64,000 bases of DNA from Sorangium cellulosum So0157-2 (GCF_000418325.1 NC_021658.1:2232001-2296000), one strand, 5' to 3'. Shown: positions 26,548 through 35,512, counted from the stretch's first letter. Notes: generated by a model not told the origin, from the letters alone. Numbers and translations: made by a program.

Positions 26548-26949
26548 ATGTCCCGCTTCCAGGCCCTGACCAACAGCGTGCTCGACGCCGAGCTGGAGAT
26601 GCTGCGGGAGCGGCTCGGGCTCGAGCCCAACCAGAAAGCCGACCTTCTGCGTGAGGTCGCCGCGCTCGCCGGATGGGTCGTGCGGCAGGCCGAGCAGGGG
26701 CGAGCCATCGAGGCGCGGCGTGGCGAGGAGGTGGAGCCGCTCGTTCATCCGGCGATCGAGCGCCTCCGCGCCAGACGGCAGAAGCCGCTGGGCGAGCGGC
26801 TCAGGCTGAGCGACGCCGAGACGATCCGCCTGGCCAGCGTTCTCGATCAAGGCTTCGAGCCGCCTCCCGCGCTCCGCGAGACGCTGGCGAACCTGGCGAA
26901 CCCGAAGCGTCGTCCGCCGAAGCTTCGCTGGAAGAAGCCGGCAGTCTGA
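26548..26949 (+). CDS. Antitoxin-like protein paired with a GNAT toxin-like protein
   Basis: The 133-residue protein starts with an amphipathic MSRFQALTNSVLDAELEMLR segment and a helical LREVAALAGWVVRQAEQGRA region, and ends in a basic, proline-rich tail (NPKRRPPKLRWKKPAV). This combination of a short N-terminal DNA-binding/dimerisation part and a basic C-terminal tail is common for antitoxins of GNAT toxins, but I cannot place it in a named family. It is 3 nt upstream of the GNAT gene and has a palindromic operator just upstream. Confidence 0.65.
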   Translation: MSRFQALTNSVLDAELEMLRERLGLEPNQKADLLREVAALAGWVVRQAEQGRAIEARRGEEVEPLVHPAIERLRARRQKPLGERLRLSDAETIRLASVLDQGFEPPPALRETLANLANPKRRPPKLRWKKPAV

Positions 26950-26952
26950 ATC

Positions 26953-27486
26953 ATGGCCCTCCGCATCGAGGCGCTCAGCCGTTCGCATCGTGCTCTGATC
27001 GCCGATTTCCAGAACCAGCATGCGTCGCTCGTCGAGTACCTCAAGCGGTTCGCGCTCCGGCATGCCGAGAAGGACATGCTCGCGCGGACGTACCTGGCCA
27101 TCGATGAGGTCTCGGGTGAAACGCGCCTCGGAGGCTACTTCAGCCTGTCGGTCGTGAGCGTGGAGCGCGCCACCGTCACGGCGCTGCCGGAGCTGGATAG
27201 GCTCCCGCGCTTCCCGGTTCCTGGGGTGCTCCTGGCGCGGCTCGCGGTCGACGCCCGTGTTCAAGGTCAGGGGCTCGGCCGATATCTCTTCGAGGAGGCG
27301 CTTGGCCTGACGCTCCAGCTCGCGCACACGGGGCCGGTGGCGTTCCGCCTGTTCGTGACCGACGCCATCGACGCACGCGCCGCACGCTTCTATGAGCGGT
27401 TCGGTCTCGTCCGGCTGGGGGACGAGTTTCCCTGTCGCATGGTGCTCGATCTGAGATCGCTCTTGACCATCGGAGCACCGCGCTGA
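26953..27486 (+). CDS. GNAT-family acetyltransferase, probable TacT-like toxin
   Basis: The 177-residue protein is a GNAT acetyltransferase. ARTYLAIDEVSGETRLGGYF leads into beta-strands 2-4, the acetyl-CoA loop is RVQGQGLGRYLFEEAL (about 104-119), and the C-terminal DARAARFYERFGL is typical of the fold. The early HASLVEYLKRFALRHAEKDM segment resembles TacT-type toxins, which acetylate aminoacyl-tRNA, and the gene is coupled to a small antitoxin-like gene. The toxin role is an inference from the pairing; an ordinary acetyltransferase remains possible. Confidence 0.78.
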   Translation: MALRIEALSRSHRALIADFQNQHASLVEYLKRFALRHAEKDMLARTYLAIDEVSGETRLGGYFSLSVVSVERATVTALPELDRLPRFPVPGVLLARLAVDARVQGQGLGRYLFEEALGLTLQLAHTGPVAFRLFVTDAIDARAARFYERFGLVRLGDEFPCRMVLDLRSLLTIGAPR

Positions 27487-27620
27487 AGGGCATTCTCCGC
27501 TGTCGAGCCGGAGTCACCAAAAGCGGCGCTGATCCGGCCGAGGTCGATGCCGCCGACAGAACCGGCGAGGCTGAAAGCCGCTTCTTCGCGCTGGCCAGAG
27601 GACCGGTGGCGCGATAGCCT

Positions 27621-28106
27621 GTGCGGGTGCAAAATCCAGCCGCCAGAGGTCGAACGGATACCGCGTCGCTCGTCGTCGCAGCCCGACCCGACGCGGTCTA
27701 CCGTGCCTTCGCCGATCCCGACGCGCTCATCACGTGGCTCCCGCCCGAGGGCATGACCGGTCGCGTCCTCGACTACGACTTCCGGGAGGGCGGTCGCTAC
27801 CGCATCGAGCTGACCTACGAGGAGGCAGCGCCCTCCGGCGGGGGCAAGACGACAGGGCGGACCGACGTCAGCGCCGGGCGCTTCCTCTCGCTGGAGCCGG
27901 GCAAGCGCATCGTCCAGTCGGTCGAGTTCGAGTCGTCGGACGCGTCGTTCGCGGGCGAGATGGTGATGACGTGGTCGTTCGAACCGCTGCCCGCAGGGAC
28001 CCGCATCACCATCACCGCGGAGAACGTCCCGCCCGGCATCAGCCAGGCCGACCACGACGCCGGCCTTCGATCGTCTCTGGAGAATCTCGCGCGCTACCTG
28101 GGGTGA
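27621..28106 (+). CDS. SRPBCC (AHSA1-like) domain protein
   Basis: The 161-residue protein has the START/SRPBCC fold: an N-terminal strand and helix VAARPDAVYRAFADPDALIT followed by WLPPEGMTG, then GRYRIELTYEE, FLSLEPGKRIVQSVEFES, a MVMTWSFEPLPAGTRITITA sheet and the closing helix HDAGLRSSLENLARYLG. Such proteins bind hydrophobic ligands or act as AHSA1-type stress proteins. The start is GTG at 27621 or 27627. Its last codons and the following 60 bp form the left copy of a direct repeat that recurs at 35512-35593. Confidence 0.85.
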   Translation: MRVQNPAARGRTDTASLVVAARPDAVYRAFADPDALITWLPPEGMTGRVLDYDFREGGRYRIELTYEEAAPSGGGKTTGRTDVSAGRFLSLEPGKRIVQSVEFESSDASFAGEMVMTWSFEPLPAGTRITITAENVPPGISQADHDAGLRSSLENLARYLG

Positions 28107-28168
28107 CGCTGCCCCTTGCGCTGAGCGACCGGGCCGCCGCGACGCGGAGGCTTGGAGGGCCCTCTCCC
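28088..28168 (+). repeat. Direct repeat, left copy, flanking the Mod-Res module
   Basis: About 80 bp, beginning CGCGCGCTACCTGGGGTGAC and running through GAGCGACCGGGCCGCCGCGA to the CTCTCCC near 28168, is repeated in the same orientation at 35512-35593 with a few substitutions and two small indels. This copy spans the 3' end of the SRPBCC gene. Confidence 0.85.
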
Positions 28169-28253
28169 CGCTCGCTGGGTGGTGATGCCCTACTGGCCGC
28201 GAGAGCGCTACCTCGAGCTCGCCCCGAGGTGCTGGGCGCGCACCCGCGCCCGG

Positions 28254-28637
28254 CTAGTCACTGGAAACGACTCCTACCGCGTTTGGAGCCGAAGACGGTC
28301 GCGAGCTCCCCCTGCTCACGCGAACGAGCTCGCCCGAGAGATCCCGATCGGCGAGCGCGCCGTCGACGCGCGCCGCCAACGCGATGTAGTCGGCATCGAC
28401 GGTGCAGACGACGATGCCGGAGTGCGGGAGGCCGGACCGATGGATCTTGATGAAGTCGCGACGGTTGAGCGTCACGACGACGCGGTTCTGCGCGTGCGCG
28501 AACTGCACGACCTCGAGATCAGAGATGGAGGCGTTCGAGTTGCCCGCACCGTGCGTGGTAAGAACGTCATGCCCGAGTCGGCGTAGCTCTACGACCGCTG
28601 GCTGGGGAAAGTTCTCGTTCGTGTACAGGAGCGCCAT
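28254..28637 (-). CDS. DUF5615 PIN-like protein (toxin-like) downstream of Res
   Basis: The 127-residue protein fits DUF5615, a compact PIN-like nuclease family usually encoded with a DUF433 antitoxin. It shows the N-terminal LLYTNENFPQPAVVELRRLG (the acidic E of DENF-type motifs), GHDVLTTHGAGN, NRVVVTLNRRDF with the second acidic residue, and HSGIVVCTVDAD. The ATG is 2 nt after the stop of res, whose C-terminus contains the DUF433 domain, so the two should be translationally coupled. Toxicity is inferred from the family. The last 25 residues are low-complexity and extend the usual domain. Confidence 0.82.
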   Translation of the reverse strand: MALLYTNENFPQPAVVELRRLGHDVLTTHGAGNSNASISDLEVVQFAHAQNRVVVTLNRRDFIKIHRSGLPHSGIVVCTVDADYIALAARVDGALADRDLSGELVRVSRGSSRPSSAPNAVGVVSSD

Positions 28638-28639
28638 GG

Positions 28640-31600
28640 TCAGTTCTCCGCTTCCTGTTCGCGAAGATCTCGCGCGATTTCGTCTCGATGTCGCTCGACG
28701 TAATCGCGGGTTGCGCGGAGCTGGTCAAGCGAGAGCGCGGGATAAGCCGCCAGCACTTGCTCGTCGCTCGCGCCGGCGCGCCAGAGCGCGTGCAGGGTCC
28801 ACACCGGGATTCGCGTGCCGGCGACGCGAGCGCTGCCGCCACATACGCCCGCGGTCCGCACGATCACCGGCTCGGCTCGGCCCACAGCATCGCCGCCGTG
28901 CGCGACGAGGATGTCCTGGATCTTCGCCATCTCATAGGCGACATCACAGCACCACACGCCGAAGCCGCCCTTGGTGTTGACGCCTTCGACCCACGCTCGC
29001 ATCGCGGCCACCTTCGCGCGGCTCTGCTCGCTGCCTTCGCCCTTGATCTCGAGCACCAGCGTCTTGCCGTTCTTCAGACGCACGAGGAAATCAGGCAGGT
29101 AGCGCCGCTTCGCCCCGCGCCACAGGTAGTGGACTTGAAACCCGAGGTGGTCGTTCTTCGCGTAGGCCTCCACGAGGGGGCTCGTCTCGAGGAGGTTCGC
29201 GACGTGCTGCTCCCACGCGCTGTCCGCCAGCATGTGGCTGATCTGCGAGCGCGTCGTCGGGTGGCAGACGCGCGTCGTGTACCAGGTGCGCATGGTGCGC
29301 GTGCTGCCGATCGGGAGCTCCTCGTCGAACACGGGCTCGACGCGCTCGAGGTTCTGCTCCGTGACGAAGCGCAGCAGGTGCTGCACCACGCGGTCGATGC
29401 TCAGCGAGATGAGGACGCGCTTCCGCAGCGGGTCCTGATGGAACAGGCTCGGGACCGAGAGCTTCGGTGACGCGAAGAACTCCTCGGCGAGGCGGATGAG
29501 CCGGAAGACGAGCAGCTCCTTGTTGCTCGTAAAGCGGGCCCCGAGGCTCTCGAACGCCTTTCGTGCCGCAAGGAAGGTGAGCCGCTGAAGGCGGAACGAC
29601 TCCGGCAGCCGCTCGAGATCGATGGTCTGCACCTTCGACAGGTCGGCGGCGCCGCCGAGCGCAGGAGCCAGCTCCGCAGCGATGGGGATCTGCGCCGGAT
29701 CGAGCTCCAGCACCTCGACCTGCGCCCAGTCGACGACGAGCGTCGGGCGCACTACCGTCTCGATGCGCACCACGTTGGGCCAGCGCACCTCGAGGTGATT
29801 GCGCGACGCGAGCGACTCGATCTGCGTGCTCGGCTTCGGCGGCGGCGGCGCCTCGCCCCCCTCGCCGACGTCTTGAAAGATCGAGAGCGGCACGCCGAAG
29901 ACGTTCACGTACTCGGCACGGAACAACTCGCGTTCGACGCCGTCCGCGCCGACGACCCGTTCGGTGTCGTAGCCGACGCGACGCAGACCTCGTCCGATGA
30001 CCTGCTCGCAGAGGAGCTGGCTGGTGAACGCGCGCAGCCCAAGGATGTGCGTGACGTTCTTCGCATCCCATCCCTCTGAGAGCATCGCGACGGAGATGAC
30101 GTTCTGGAGGTCTTGGCCGGCGCGATCACGCTTGCCCACGTTGTCGACGAGCTCGCGGAGCAGCTCTTCCTTCTTCAGGGAGCGCAGAGCAGCCTTCTTG
30201 TCCTCCGGGATGTTCGCGGCCTTGAGGATCTCCTGGAGCCGGGCTTCGTAGCCCTTGTCCGTCGATGCGGCCTCGCCCCGCTCGGCCTTCTCGAGGACGC
30301 GCGAGTCGACCCGCAACGTCTTCTCCGGCGCGTGCAGCTCCGGCCAGTGCGCGTCTCCTTTGAGAAAGTAGTCCTCGATGCGCGCGGCGGTCTCCGTGCG
30401 GTTGCACACCGTCAGCATGACCGGGGGCACGACGTGCCCGGCCTCGCGCCACTGCGTCGCGGTCTCGCGCCAGTCGGCGCCGAGCAGCGTGTACGCCTGC
30501 TGCACGAGCTCGGGCAGCGGTTCGTGCGGCTCGGCCCCGCGGCGGTTCAGGTCCTCGGAGACCGAGGGAGCGCGGTAAATGTGGTAGAGCTTCGGTCGGA
30601 GGGTCTTCGTGTCCGGCACGATGCCGTCGCGCACGACCACGCGGGGCGTCTTCACCAAGCCTGCCTCGATGGCGTCGTTGAGGCCGAAGTCCGAGACGAC
30701 CCAGTCGAACAGTCCCTGCTCCGTATTGGTCCTGCCCGTGGGAGCGAACGGCGTCGCCGAGAGATCGAAGCAGTGCGCGATGCGCAGTTCGGCGTGAATG
30801 CGGTCGAGCCCCCCGATCCAACGCGTCGCCTCCTCGAGGTCGATGCCCTGCTCCTCCGCTTGCTGCTTGCTCACCTTCACGTCCGCCGGGACGCGATACG
30901 CGTGGTGCGCCTCGTCGTTCAGGACGACGATGTCCTTGAAGCCGGCGAGCTTGCCGAGGACGCGACGCGCAAACGCCTTGTCGCTCTCGGCGCCCTTCTT
31001 CACGACGCTCCGCTCGGGCTCCTTGAGCGGCATGAGGGTGTGCCAGTTTTCGACGAGCACCTCGGCTTGGTTCAGCTTCTGGCGCAGGGCCTCCGAAGGG
31101 CAGATCCCGAACTCGTCGTAGCTATTGGCGGCATTGCCCGGATAGAGCACCTGCAGGCGCTCCTTCACAGTGATGCCCGGGGCGACGACGAACACCGCGC
31201 GCGAAAAGTCCTTGTTGCGCTTCGGGTACGTGACGGCGTTGAGCACCTGCCACGTGATGATCATCGCCATCAGCGTGGTCTTGCCAGAGCCCGTGGCCAT
31301 CTTGGAGCAGAGCCGCTCCCATGCGCCACCGTCGCCCGGCACGTAGATGCCCTGCTTGAAGCCGGCGGGCGCCTCGATCCACCAGATCAACGTCTCGATC
31401 GCCTCCAGCTGACAGAAGTAGAATGGGAGCTGGCGCGCGGCGCGATCGTGCCAGTGCTCGAGGAGGCTCCGCGTGACCGTCGTGACGCCCGGCCACTCCG
31501 CTTCCCGCCACTCATCGACGCGCTCGCGGATGCGGTTGACGAGCTCCAGGGGCTCCGTGCGCCGCGTATTGCTGCGCGTGTCGAAGATCTCGTAGCCCGC

Positions 31601-31705
31601 CGGCCGGCGCCCTTGTTCGAGGTGGAGCGTTCCCCGGTCGTCCTTCCAGAAGAAGGCGGGCCGTTCGTATGGGGAGTTGATGATGAGGGACTTGGGACCG
31701 GGCAT
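28640..31705 (-). CDS. res: Type III-like restriction helicase-nuclease (Res) fused to DUF433
   Basis: The 1,021-residue protein has a superfamily 2 helicase core: motif I KMATGSGKTTLM (about 134-145), motif II LNDEAHHAYR (about 261-270), motif III DLSATPF, and motif VI EQVIGRGLRR. A PD-(D/E)xK nuclease follows (LPDFLVRL...LVLEIKGEG, about 866-888). The final 74 residues (948-1021, coded at 28643-28864) are a complete DUF433 antitoxin domain (GVCGGSARVAGTRIPVWTLH, then AAYPALSLDQLRATRDYV). That fusion is unusual. It is 9 nt downstream of mod. The helicase-nuclease would cut unmethylated DNA together with Mod. Confidence 0.9.
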   Translation of the reverse strand: MPGPKSLIINSPYERPAFFWKDDRGTLHLEQGRRPAGYEIFDTRSNTRRTEPLELVNRIRERVDEWREAEWPGVTTVTRSLLEHWHDRAARQLPFYFCQLEAIETLIWWIEAPAGFKQGIYVPGDGGAWERLCSKMATGSGKTTLMAMIITWQVLNAVTYPKRNKDFSRAVFVVAPGITVKERLQVLYPGNAANSYDEFGICPSEALRQKLNQAEVLVENWHTLMPLKEPERSVVKKGAESDKAFARRVLGKLAGFKDIVVLNDEAHHAYRVPADVKVSKQQAEEQGIDLEEATRWIGGLDRIHAELRIAHCFDLSATPFAPTGRTNTEQGLFDWVVSDFGLNDAIEAGLVKTPRVVVRDGIVPDTKTLRPKLYHIYRAPSVSEDLNRRGAEPHEPLPELVQQAYTLLGADWRETATQWREAGHVVPPVMLTVCNRTETAARIEDYFLKGDAHWPELHAPEKTLRVDSRVLEKAERGEAASTDKGYEARLQEILKAANIPEDKKAALRSLKKEELLRELVDNVGKRDRAGQDLQNVISVAMLSEGWDAKNVTHILGLRAFTSQLLCEQVIGRGLRRVGYDTERVVGADGVERELFRAEYVNVFGVPLSIFQDVGEGGEAPPPPKPSTQIESLASRNHLEVRWPNVVRIETVVRPTLVVDWAQVEVLELDPAQIPIAAELAPALGGAADLSKVQTIDLERLPESFRLQRLTFLAARKAFESLGARFTSNKELLVFRLIRLAEEFFASPKLSVPSLFHQDPLRKRVLISLSIDRVVQHLLRFVTEQNLERVEPVFDEELPIGSTRTMRTWYTTRVCHPTTRSQISHMLADSAWEQHVANLLETSPLVEAYAKNDHLGFQVHYLWRGAKRRYLPDFLVRLKNGKTLVLEIKGEGSEQSRAKVAAMRAWVEGVNTKGGFGVWCCDVAYEMAKIQDILVAHGGDAVGRAEPVIVRTAGVCGGSARVAGTRIPVWTLHALWRAGASDEQVLAAYPALSLDQLRATRDYVERHRDEIARDLREQEAEN

Positions 31706-31714
31706 CGTGTCTCC

Positions 31715-34700
31715 TCAGTCCAACCGGATGACCTTCAGGGACTCGATGCCGCGATCGTCGACGACCTTGACCGCAGCCTTCTTGTTCTCGCCCGCTCGGA
31801 AGGGCAGCGAGATGGTTCCGTGGAACTCACTCAGACGCGACTCGTCGAGCTCGGCCCGGATGTCCTTCTGCAGCTTGTTCCAGCCGTCCTTGGTCCCCGC
31901 CATCGGGAAGAACACCTGGCGCGGGAACAGCGAGCGCTCGTCGTAGTCGGTGTCGAGGAGCCAGACCGCGATCTTGCCCTTGCCTCCGGAGACCAGCTCC
32001 CCCTTGGCGGTGTCGAAGTAGTCGAAGCCGTTGACCTCGACCTCGTAGAGCCCGTCCTTCCGCTTCCGCACGTCGATGTCGGGTTGGCCCATGAGCCAGA
32101 AGCTCTGGTTGCTCGACCGTGCCTTCTTCAAGTCCTCGGTGAGGAGGTCGGTGTTCATCTGGGCCTTCAGCGCGACGATGCCCTTGGTCTGGTCGATGTC
32201 CTTCGCAGCCTCGGGGTCGAAGGCGAAGGCCGCAAAGACGATCATCTTCGGGCGTGGAAACAGCTCGCCCGCCTCGCGCATGGCCATCTCGACCTGTCGC
32301 TGCTCGAGGGCGCCGTGCTCGGGCCCGAAGCTCACGACCACGCGCTCACCCGTGTCGGCGAGGGTGCCGCTCACGTGCAGGTAGCGCGTGTCGGGCAGGG
32401 TCTCGAGCGCGGCGAACTTCATGAGCTGTCTGCCCTTGCCGCGAATGCCCGTGCGGAGCAGCTCGTCTCGCCACTGGTGCTGGCGAGACGACTCGCCCGC
32501 GCGCGCGATGGCGACGTCGGCCTCTTCGGGCGTGCGCGCCTCGTCGAGCGCGAGCACCGTCGGGAATGGCACCGCTTCGACGCTGAATGGGCCGGTGATG
32601 CGCATTTTGTCCTTCGCGACCTGGGGCTGGTCGTAGAGGACCTCCGGATCGGCGTGCACCGAGATCGACGCGTCCATTCGGCGTTGCATGCGCCGCCGCG
32701 CTTCATGGAAGGCATCAAAAGCCGTCCGCGCCGACGTGGGCCACTCATCGGGGAAGTCGAAGGGCACCTCCCACTCGAGGAGCGCGCCGGCCGGCGCCTT
32801 CTCCCCCGACGGCAGCTCGACGGTCTTGCTGGCGGCGAGCTTGAAATCGACCAGCTTGCCCTTTCGGCCACCTTCGGTGACGGCAAACGACGGCGGCGGG
32901 GCAGCACGCAGAGCCTGGTTCAACGCATCGAGTGCCTGCGCGACAGCAGGGTGAAGCTGCTCGTAGATCCCGTCGATCTCCGGATTGTTTGCGATCGACT
33001 TCAACGTGACGTGCGGGACCGTCTTGTAGATGAAGCCGCCCTTCAGCCCCTCGAGCGGGTACTTCAGCTCGTAGTAGTCGAAGCTCGCCGTCATGAGCCG
33101 CTGCTTCGCGAGCGTGACGGCGACGCGTGAGGTGTCGCAGGTGATCCAACGGCGACCCCACTTCTCGGCGGCGAACGCGGTGGTGCCGGAGCCGCAGGTC
33201 GGGTCGAGCACGAGGTCGCCCGGATCCGTGGTCATCAGGAGGCAGCGCTCGATGACCTTCGCCGCGGTCTGCACCGCATAGACCTTCGCCTCGCCGAATC
33301 CGCTCTGACGCGTGTCATCCCAGATGTCGATGACGGGCTGACACGCGAAATCGACGGCGTAGCGAAGGAATCCAAGGGTCCTCCCGCTACCCAGGAGCCG
33401 ACGCGCTCGACTGAGCCGCTGCATACCGGAAGCATTCGTCTTCCAGCCCCCCTTCGAGACGTCGAACGGCAAGCCTTGATGTGCGACCGTGAATTGAGTC
33501 GTCGGACCGCCCGACTGTGACGTGATGGGATTCTGTCGGAAGACGCGCGCGCCGTTGGGCAGGTTCGAGGCGGTTTCGCCGTCCTTCATCTCGCGGCGGG
33601 CGCCGTGCTCGAGCTCGACGGATGAGAAGTTGGGGTCCTCCTCGAACGCTTTGAACAGGAAGAGCCGACGAAACTTGAGCTTGGGTCTGCTCTTCGCGAA
33701 CCAAAGGAGAAAGTCGCAGGTCTGAGGAACCGCCTCGACATACCCGCTCGGACTCCCGGCGCCGGTCGTCTTGCGAAATACAATGAGCGGGAGCGCGTTC
33801 TCTCGGCCAAACACCTCATCGAGGAGGTTGCGGACGAGATGCAGATTCTCGTCGGAGATCTGAACGAAGACGCTCCCTGACTCGTGGAGCAACTCCTTCG
33901 CAAGCAGGAGGCGATCGCGAAGGTAGGTGAGATATGAATGAAGGCCGAGCTCCCACGTGTCCCGGAACGCCTTCAACGTTTCTGGCTCCTGCGTGAGGTC
34001 CTCGTCCTTTCGATCCTTGACGTCTCGTCGATTCGTGAACGGCTGGAAATTCGAGCCGTACTTGATGCCGTAGGGCGGGTCGATGAACACCATCTGCACC
34101 CGCCCAGCCATGCCCTCCTTCTGTAGGAGGGAGTTCATCACGAGCAGCGAGTCGCCCGCGATCAGCCGGTTCGACCAGCCCTTGTCGTGCTTGTAGAAGT
34201 CGGCCGCGTCGCGGAGGGGCAGGTTCTCGAAGGGCGCGCTGAACAGCCCGAGCTGCATCTTCGGCGGCGGTGCCTTCTCGCCCTTCACGTGCTTGTGGAC
34301 GGCGTTGAGGACGCTCGCAGGATCGATGCGCTCGTGAACGTGCAGCGAGACGGTGTCGACCTCGAAGCTCGTGCGCTCGGCCTTGCCCGTCCAGTTCAGG
34401 TACGGCTCTGCCTGCCGCTTGAGCTGCTCGAGCGCGCGCCGCATGACCTCCTGGTCGCTGCTCGCGAGCGCGTCGTCGATCAGCTCCTCGATTCGTCCAC
34501 GTCCGATGTCGAACTGCAGCGAAGGATCGAGGTGCGGGTCGTATGACCACTTGGTCTTCGGCTGCACCGGATCGGTGTCCGGATCGACCATGCCGACCTC
34601 GGGGTTGTTCTTGCGGCGATCCGAGTGCCGGTAGCTGAGGACCTGTGCGTCGTCGCTGCTGGACGTCCGCGGCGCGGCGGGCTTCGCGCTCTTGTTCGGC

Positions 34701-34999
34701 TGCGTCCTCTTCGTGCTCGGCGCCTTTGGTTCTGGGCTCTTGAGGACGAGCGCCGTCGGCGCTTCGTCGGGCAGGTCGCCCTCGGCCACGATGGCGAACC
34801 GCACGGAGCCACCGCGTCCCTGGCCCTTCGCCAGAATGCCCTCTGCGACGAGGGCGTCGCGCGCGGCCTCATACGCGCCCTGGTCGATCTCTCGCCCGAG
34901 CTTCTCGCTGAGGGCCTGGCGCAGACGCGTGTTGCCGATGGTCGCGCCGCCGGCGGGCACGAGAGAGAGCAGAGCTTCGCGGAGTTTCGTCGTCGTCAT
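31715..34999 (-). CDS. mod: Type III-like DNA methyltransferase (Mod), N6/N4 beta class
   Basis: The 1,094-residue protein has catalytic motif IV DPPYGIKYGSNF (about 304-315) before SAM motif I LDPTCGSGTTAFAA (about 596-609), the beta-class order of type III Mod enzymes. Residues about 1-75 look like a winged-helix region (TRLRQALSEKLGREIDQGAY), followed by a lysine/proline-rich linker. Beyond motif I there are about 480 further residues, much longer than classical Mod, probably recognition and Res-contact regions. The ATG overlaps the HTH gene in ATGA (34996-34999). It provides specificity and self-marking for Res. Confidence 0.9.
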   Translation of the reverse strand: MTTTKLREALLSLVPAGGATIGNTRLRQALSEKLGREIDQGAYEAARDALVAEGILAKGQGRGGSVRFAIVAEGDLPDEAPTALVLKSPEPKAPSTKRTQPNKSAKPAAPRTSSSDDAQVLSYRHSDRRKNNPEVGMVDPDTDPVQPKTKWSYDPHLDPSLQFDIGRGRIEELIDDALASSDQEVMRRALEQLKRQAEPYLNWTGKAERTSFEVDTVSLHVHERIDPASVLNAVHKHVKGEKAPPPKMQLGLFSAPFENLPLRDAADFYKHDKGWSNRLIAGDSLLVMNSLLQKEGMAGRVQMVFIDPPYGIKYGSNFQPFTNRRDVKDRKDEDLTQEPETLKAFRDTWELGLHSYLTYLRDRLLLAKELLHESGSVFVQISDENLHLVRNLLDEVFGRENALPLIVFRKTTGAGSPSGYVEAVPQTCDFLLWFAKSRPKLKFRRLFLFKAFEEDPNFSSVELEHGARREMKDGETASNLPNGARVFRQNPITSQSGGPTTQFTVAHQGLPFDVSKGGWKTNASGMQRLSRARRLLGSGRTLGFLRYAVDFACQPVIDIWDDTRQSGFGEAKVYAVQTAAKVIERCLLMTTDPGDLVLDPTCGSGTTAFAAEKWGRRWITCDTSRVAVTLAKQRLMTASFDYYELKYPLEGLKGGFIYKTVPHVTLKSIANNPEIDGIYEQLHPAVAQALDALNQALRAAPPPSFAVTEGGRKGKLVDFKLAASKTVELPSGEKAPAGALLEWEVPFDFPDEWPTSARTAFDAFHEARRRMQRRMDASISVHADPEVLYDQPQVAKDKMRITGPFSVEAVPFPTVLALDEARTPEEADVAIARAGESSRQHQWRDELLRTGIRGKGRQLMKFAALETLPDTRYLHVSGTLADTGERVVVSFGPEHGALEQRQVEMAMREAGELFPRPKMIVFAAFAFDPEAAKDIDQTKGIVALKAQMNTDLLTEDLKKARSSNQSFWLMGQPDIDVRKRKDGLYEVEVNGFDYFDTAKGELVSGGKGKIAVWLLDTDYDERSLFPRQVFFPMAGTKDGWNKLQKDIRAELDESRLSEFHGTISLPFRAGENKKAAVKVVDDRGIESLKVIRLD

Positions 35000-35211
35000 C
35001 GAGATTGAAGTCCCCGCGGGGTGATGGCGGCGAAGGCAGCGCGGCCGGGAGCGTCAGTCATCACCGCCCCCTGGCCAGAGGTGCGCCGGAAGCGCCATCG
35101 TCCTCGGACCTTGAAGGCTGGGAGCTCCCCCCGCCGCGCCATCGTGTAGGTCTTGTCCGCGACCTTGAGCAGGGCCGCGACCTCTTGAACCGTGAGTATC
35201 TCGTCGCTCAT
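34996..35211 (-). CDS. Small excisionase-type HTH protein heading the Mod-Res operon
   Basis: The 71-residue protein is a HTH_17-type domain: ILTVQEVAALLKVADKTVYT-like helix-turn-helix (here DKTYTMARRGELPAFKVRGR) and WRFRR, followed by a short basic tail. The ATG at 35211 begins at the conserved domain. It overlaps mod by ATGA, exactly as the HTH gene at 24919-25128 overlaps brxE, so the two defence operons share the same kind of leading regulator. Likely role: operon autoregulation. Confidence 0.82.
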   Translation of the reverse strand: MSDEILTVQEVAALLKVADKTYTMARRGELPAFKVRGRWRFRRTSGQGAVMTDAPGRAAFAAITPRGLQSR

Positions 35212-35442
35212 CCAGCAGTGGGCGCTCCGGGCTGGGAGGGGGCCGCTTCGAACGGAGGCCAAGCTACGGCAAAGGCTACCTCTGCACAACGGCGAAGGGG
35301 GCGCCGGTTCACCGCCGGACCTGTGCCCACAGCGCCCGCGGCTCGGCCCACGTGCCCGCGTGAGCCACGGCCCGGAGCGTCCGCTCGGCCGTCGGCTTGG
35401 CGCCGTCGACCGCTCCGAGCGCCAAGGCGGCGTCCTGGAGAT

Positions 35443-35512
35443 CGGGCGCGAGCACGAGGACGTCGAGCAGCTGGGTCACCCGCGCCCGCCTGAGGCCCAG
35501 CTTGCGCGCCAC
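35443..35512 (-). pseudogene. Remnant of a recombinase-associated HTH gene (right copy)
   Basis: On the minus strand this encodes ARKLGLRRARVTQLLDVLVL with APD after it, a better preserved copy of the HTH remnant at 25264-25331. The frame continues to 35309 with low-complexity sequence but resembles no complete gene. Family assignment is by pattern memory of small HTH proteins next to serine recombinases. Confidence 0.5.

Noticed and set aside
28152..28586. Plus-strand open frame between SRPBCC and Res
   Set aside because: It runs over the direct repeat and antisense to DUF5615; no homology recognised.
30113..33130. 1,005-codon plus-strand open frame opposite res and mod
   Set aside because: Shadow frame spanning two unrelated genes, with no domain.
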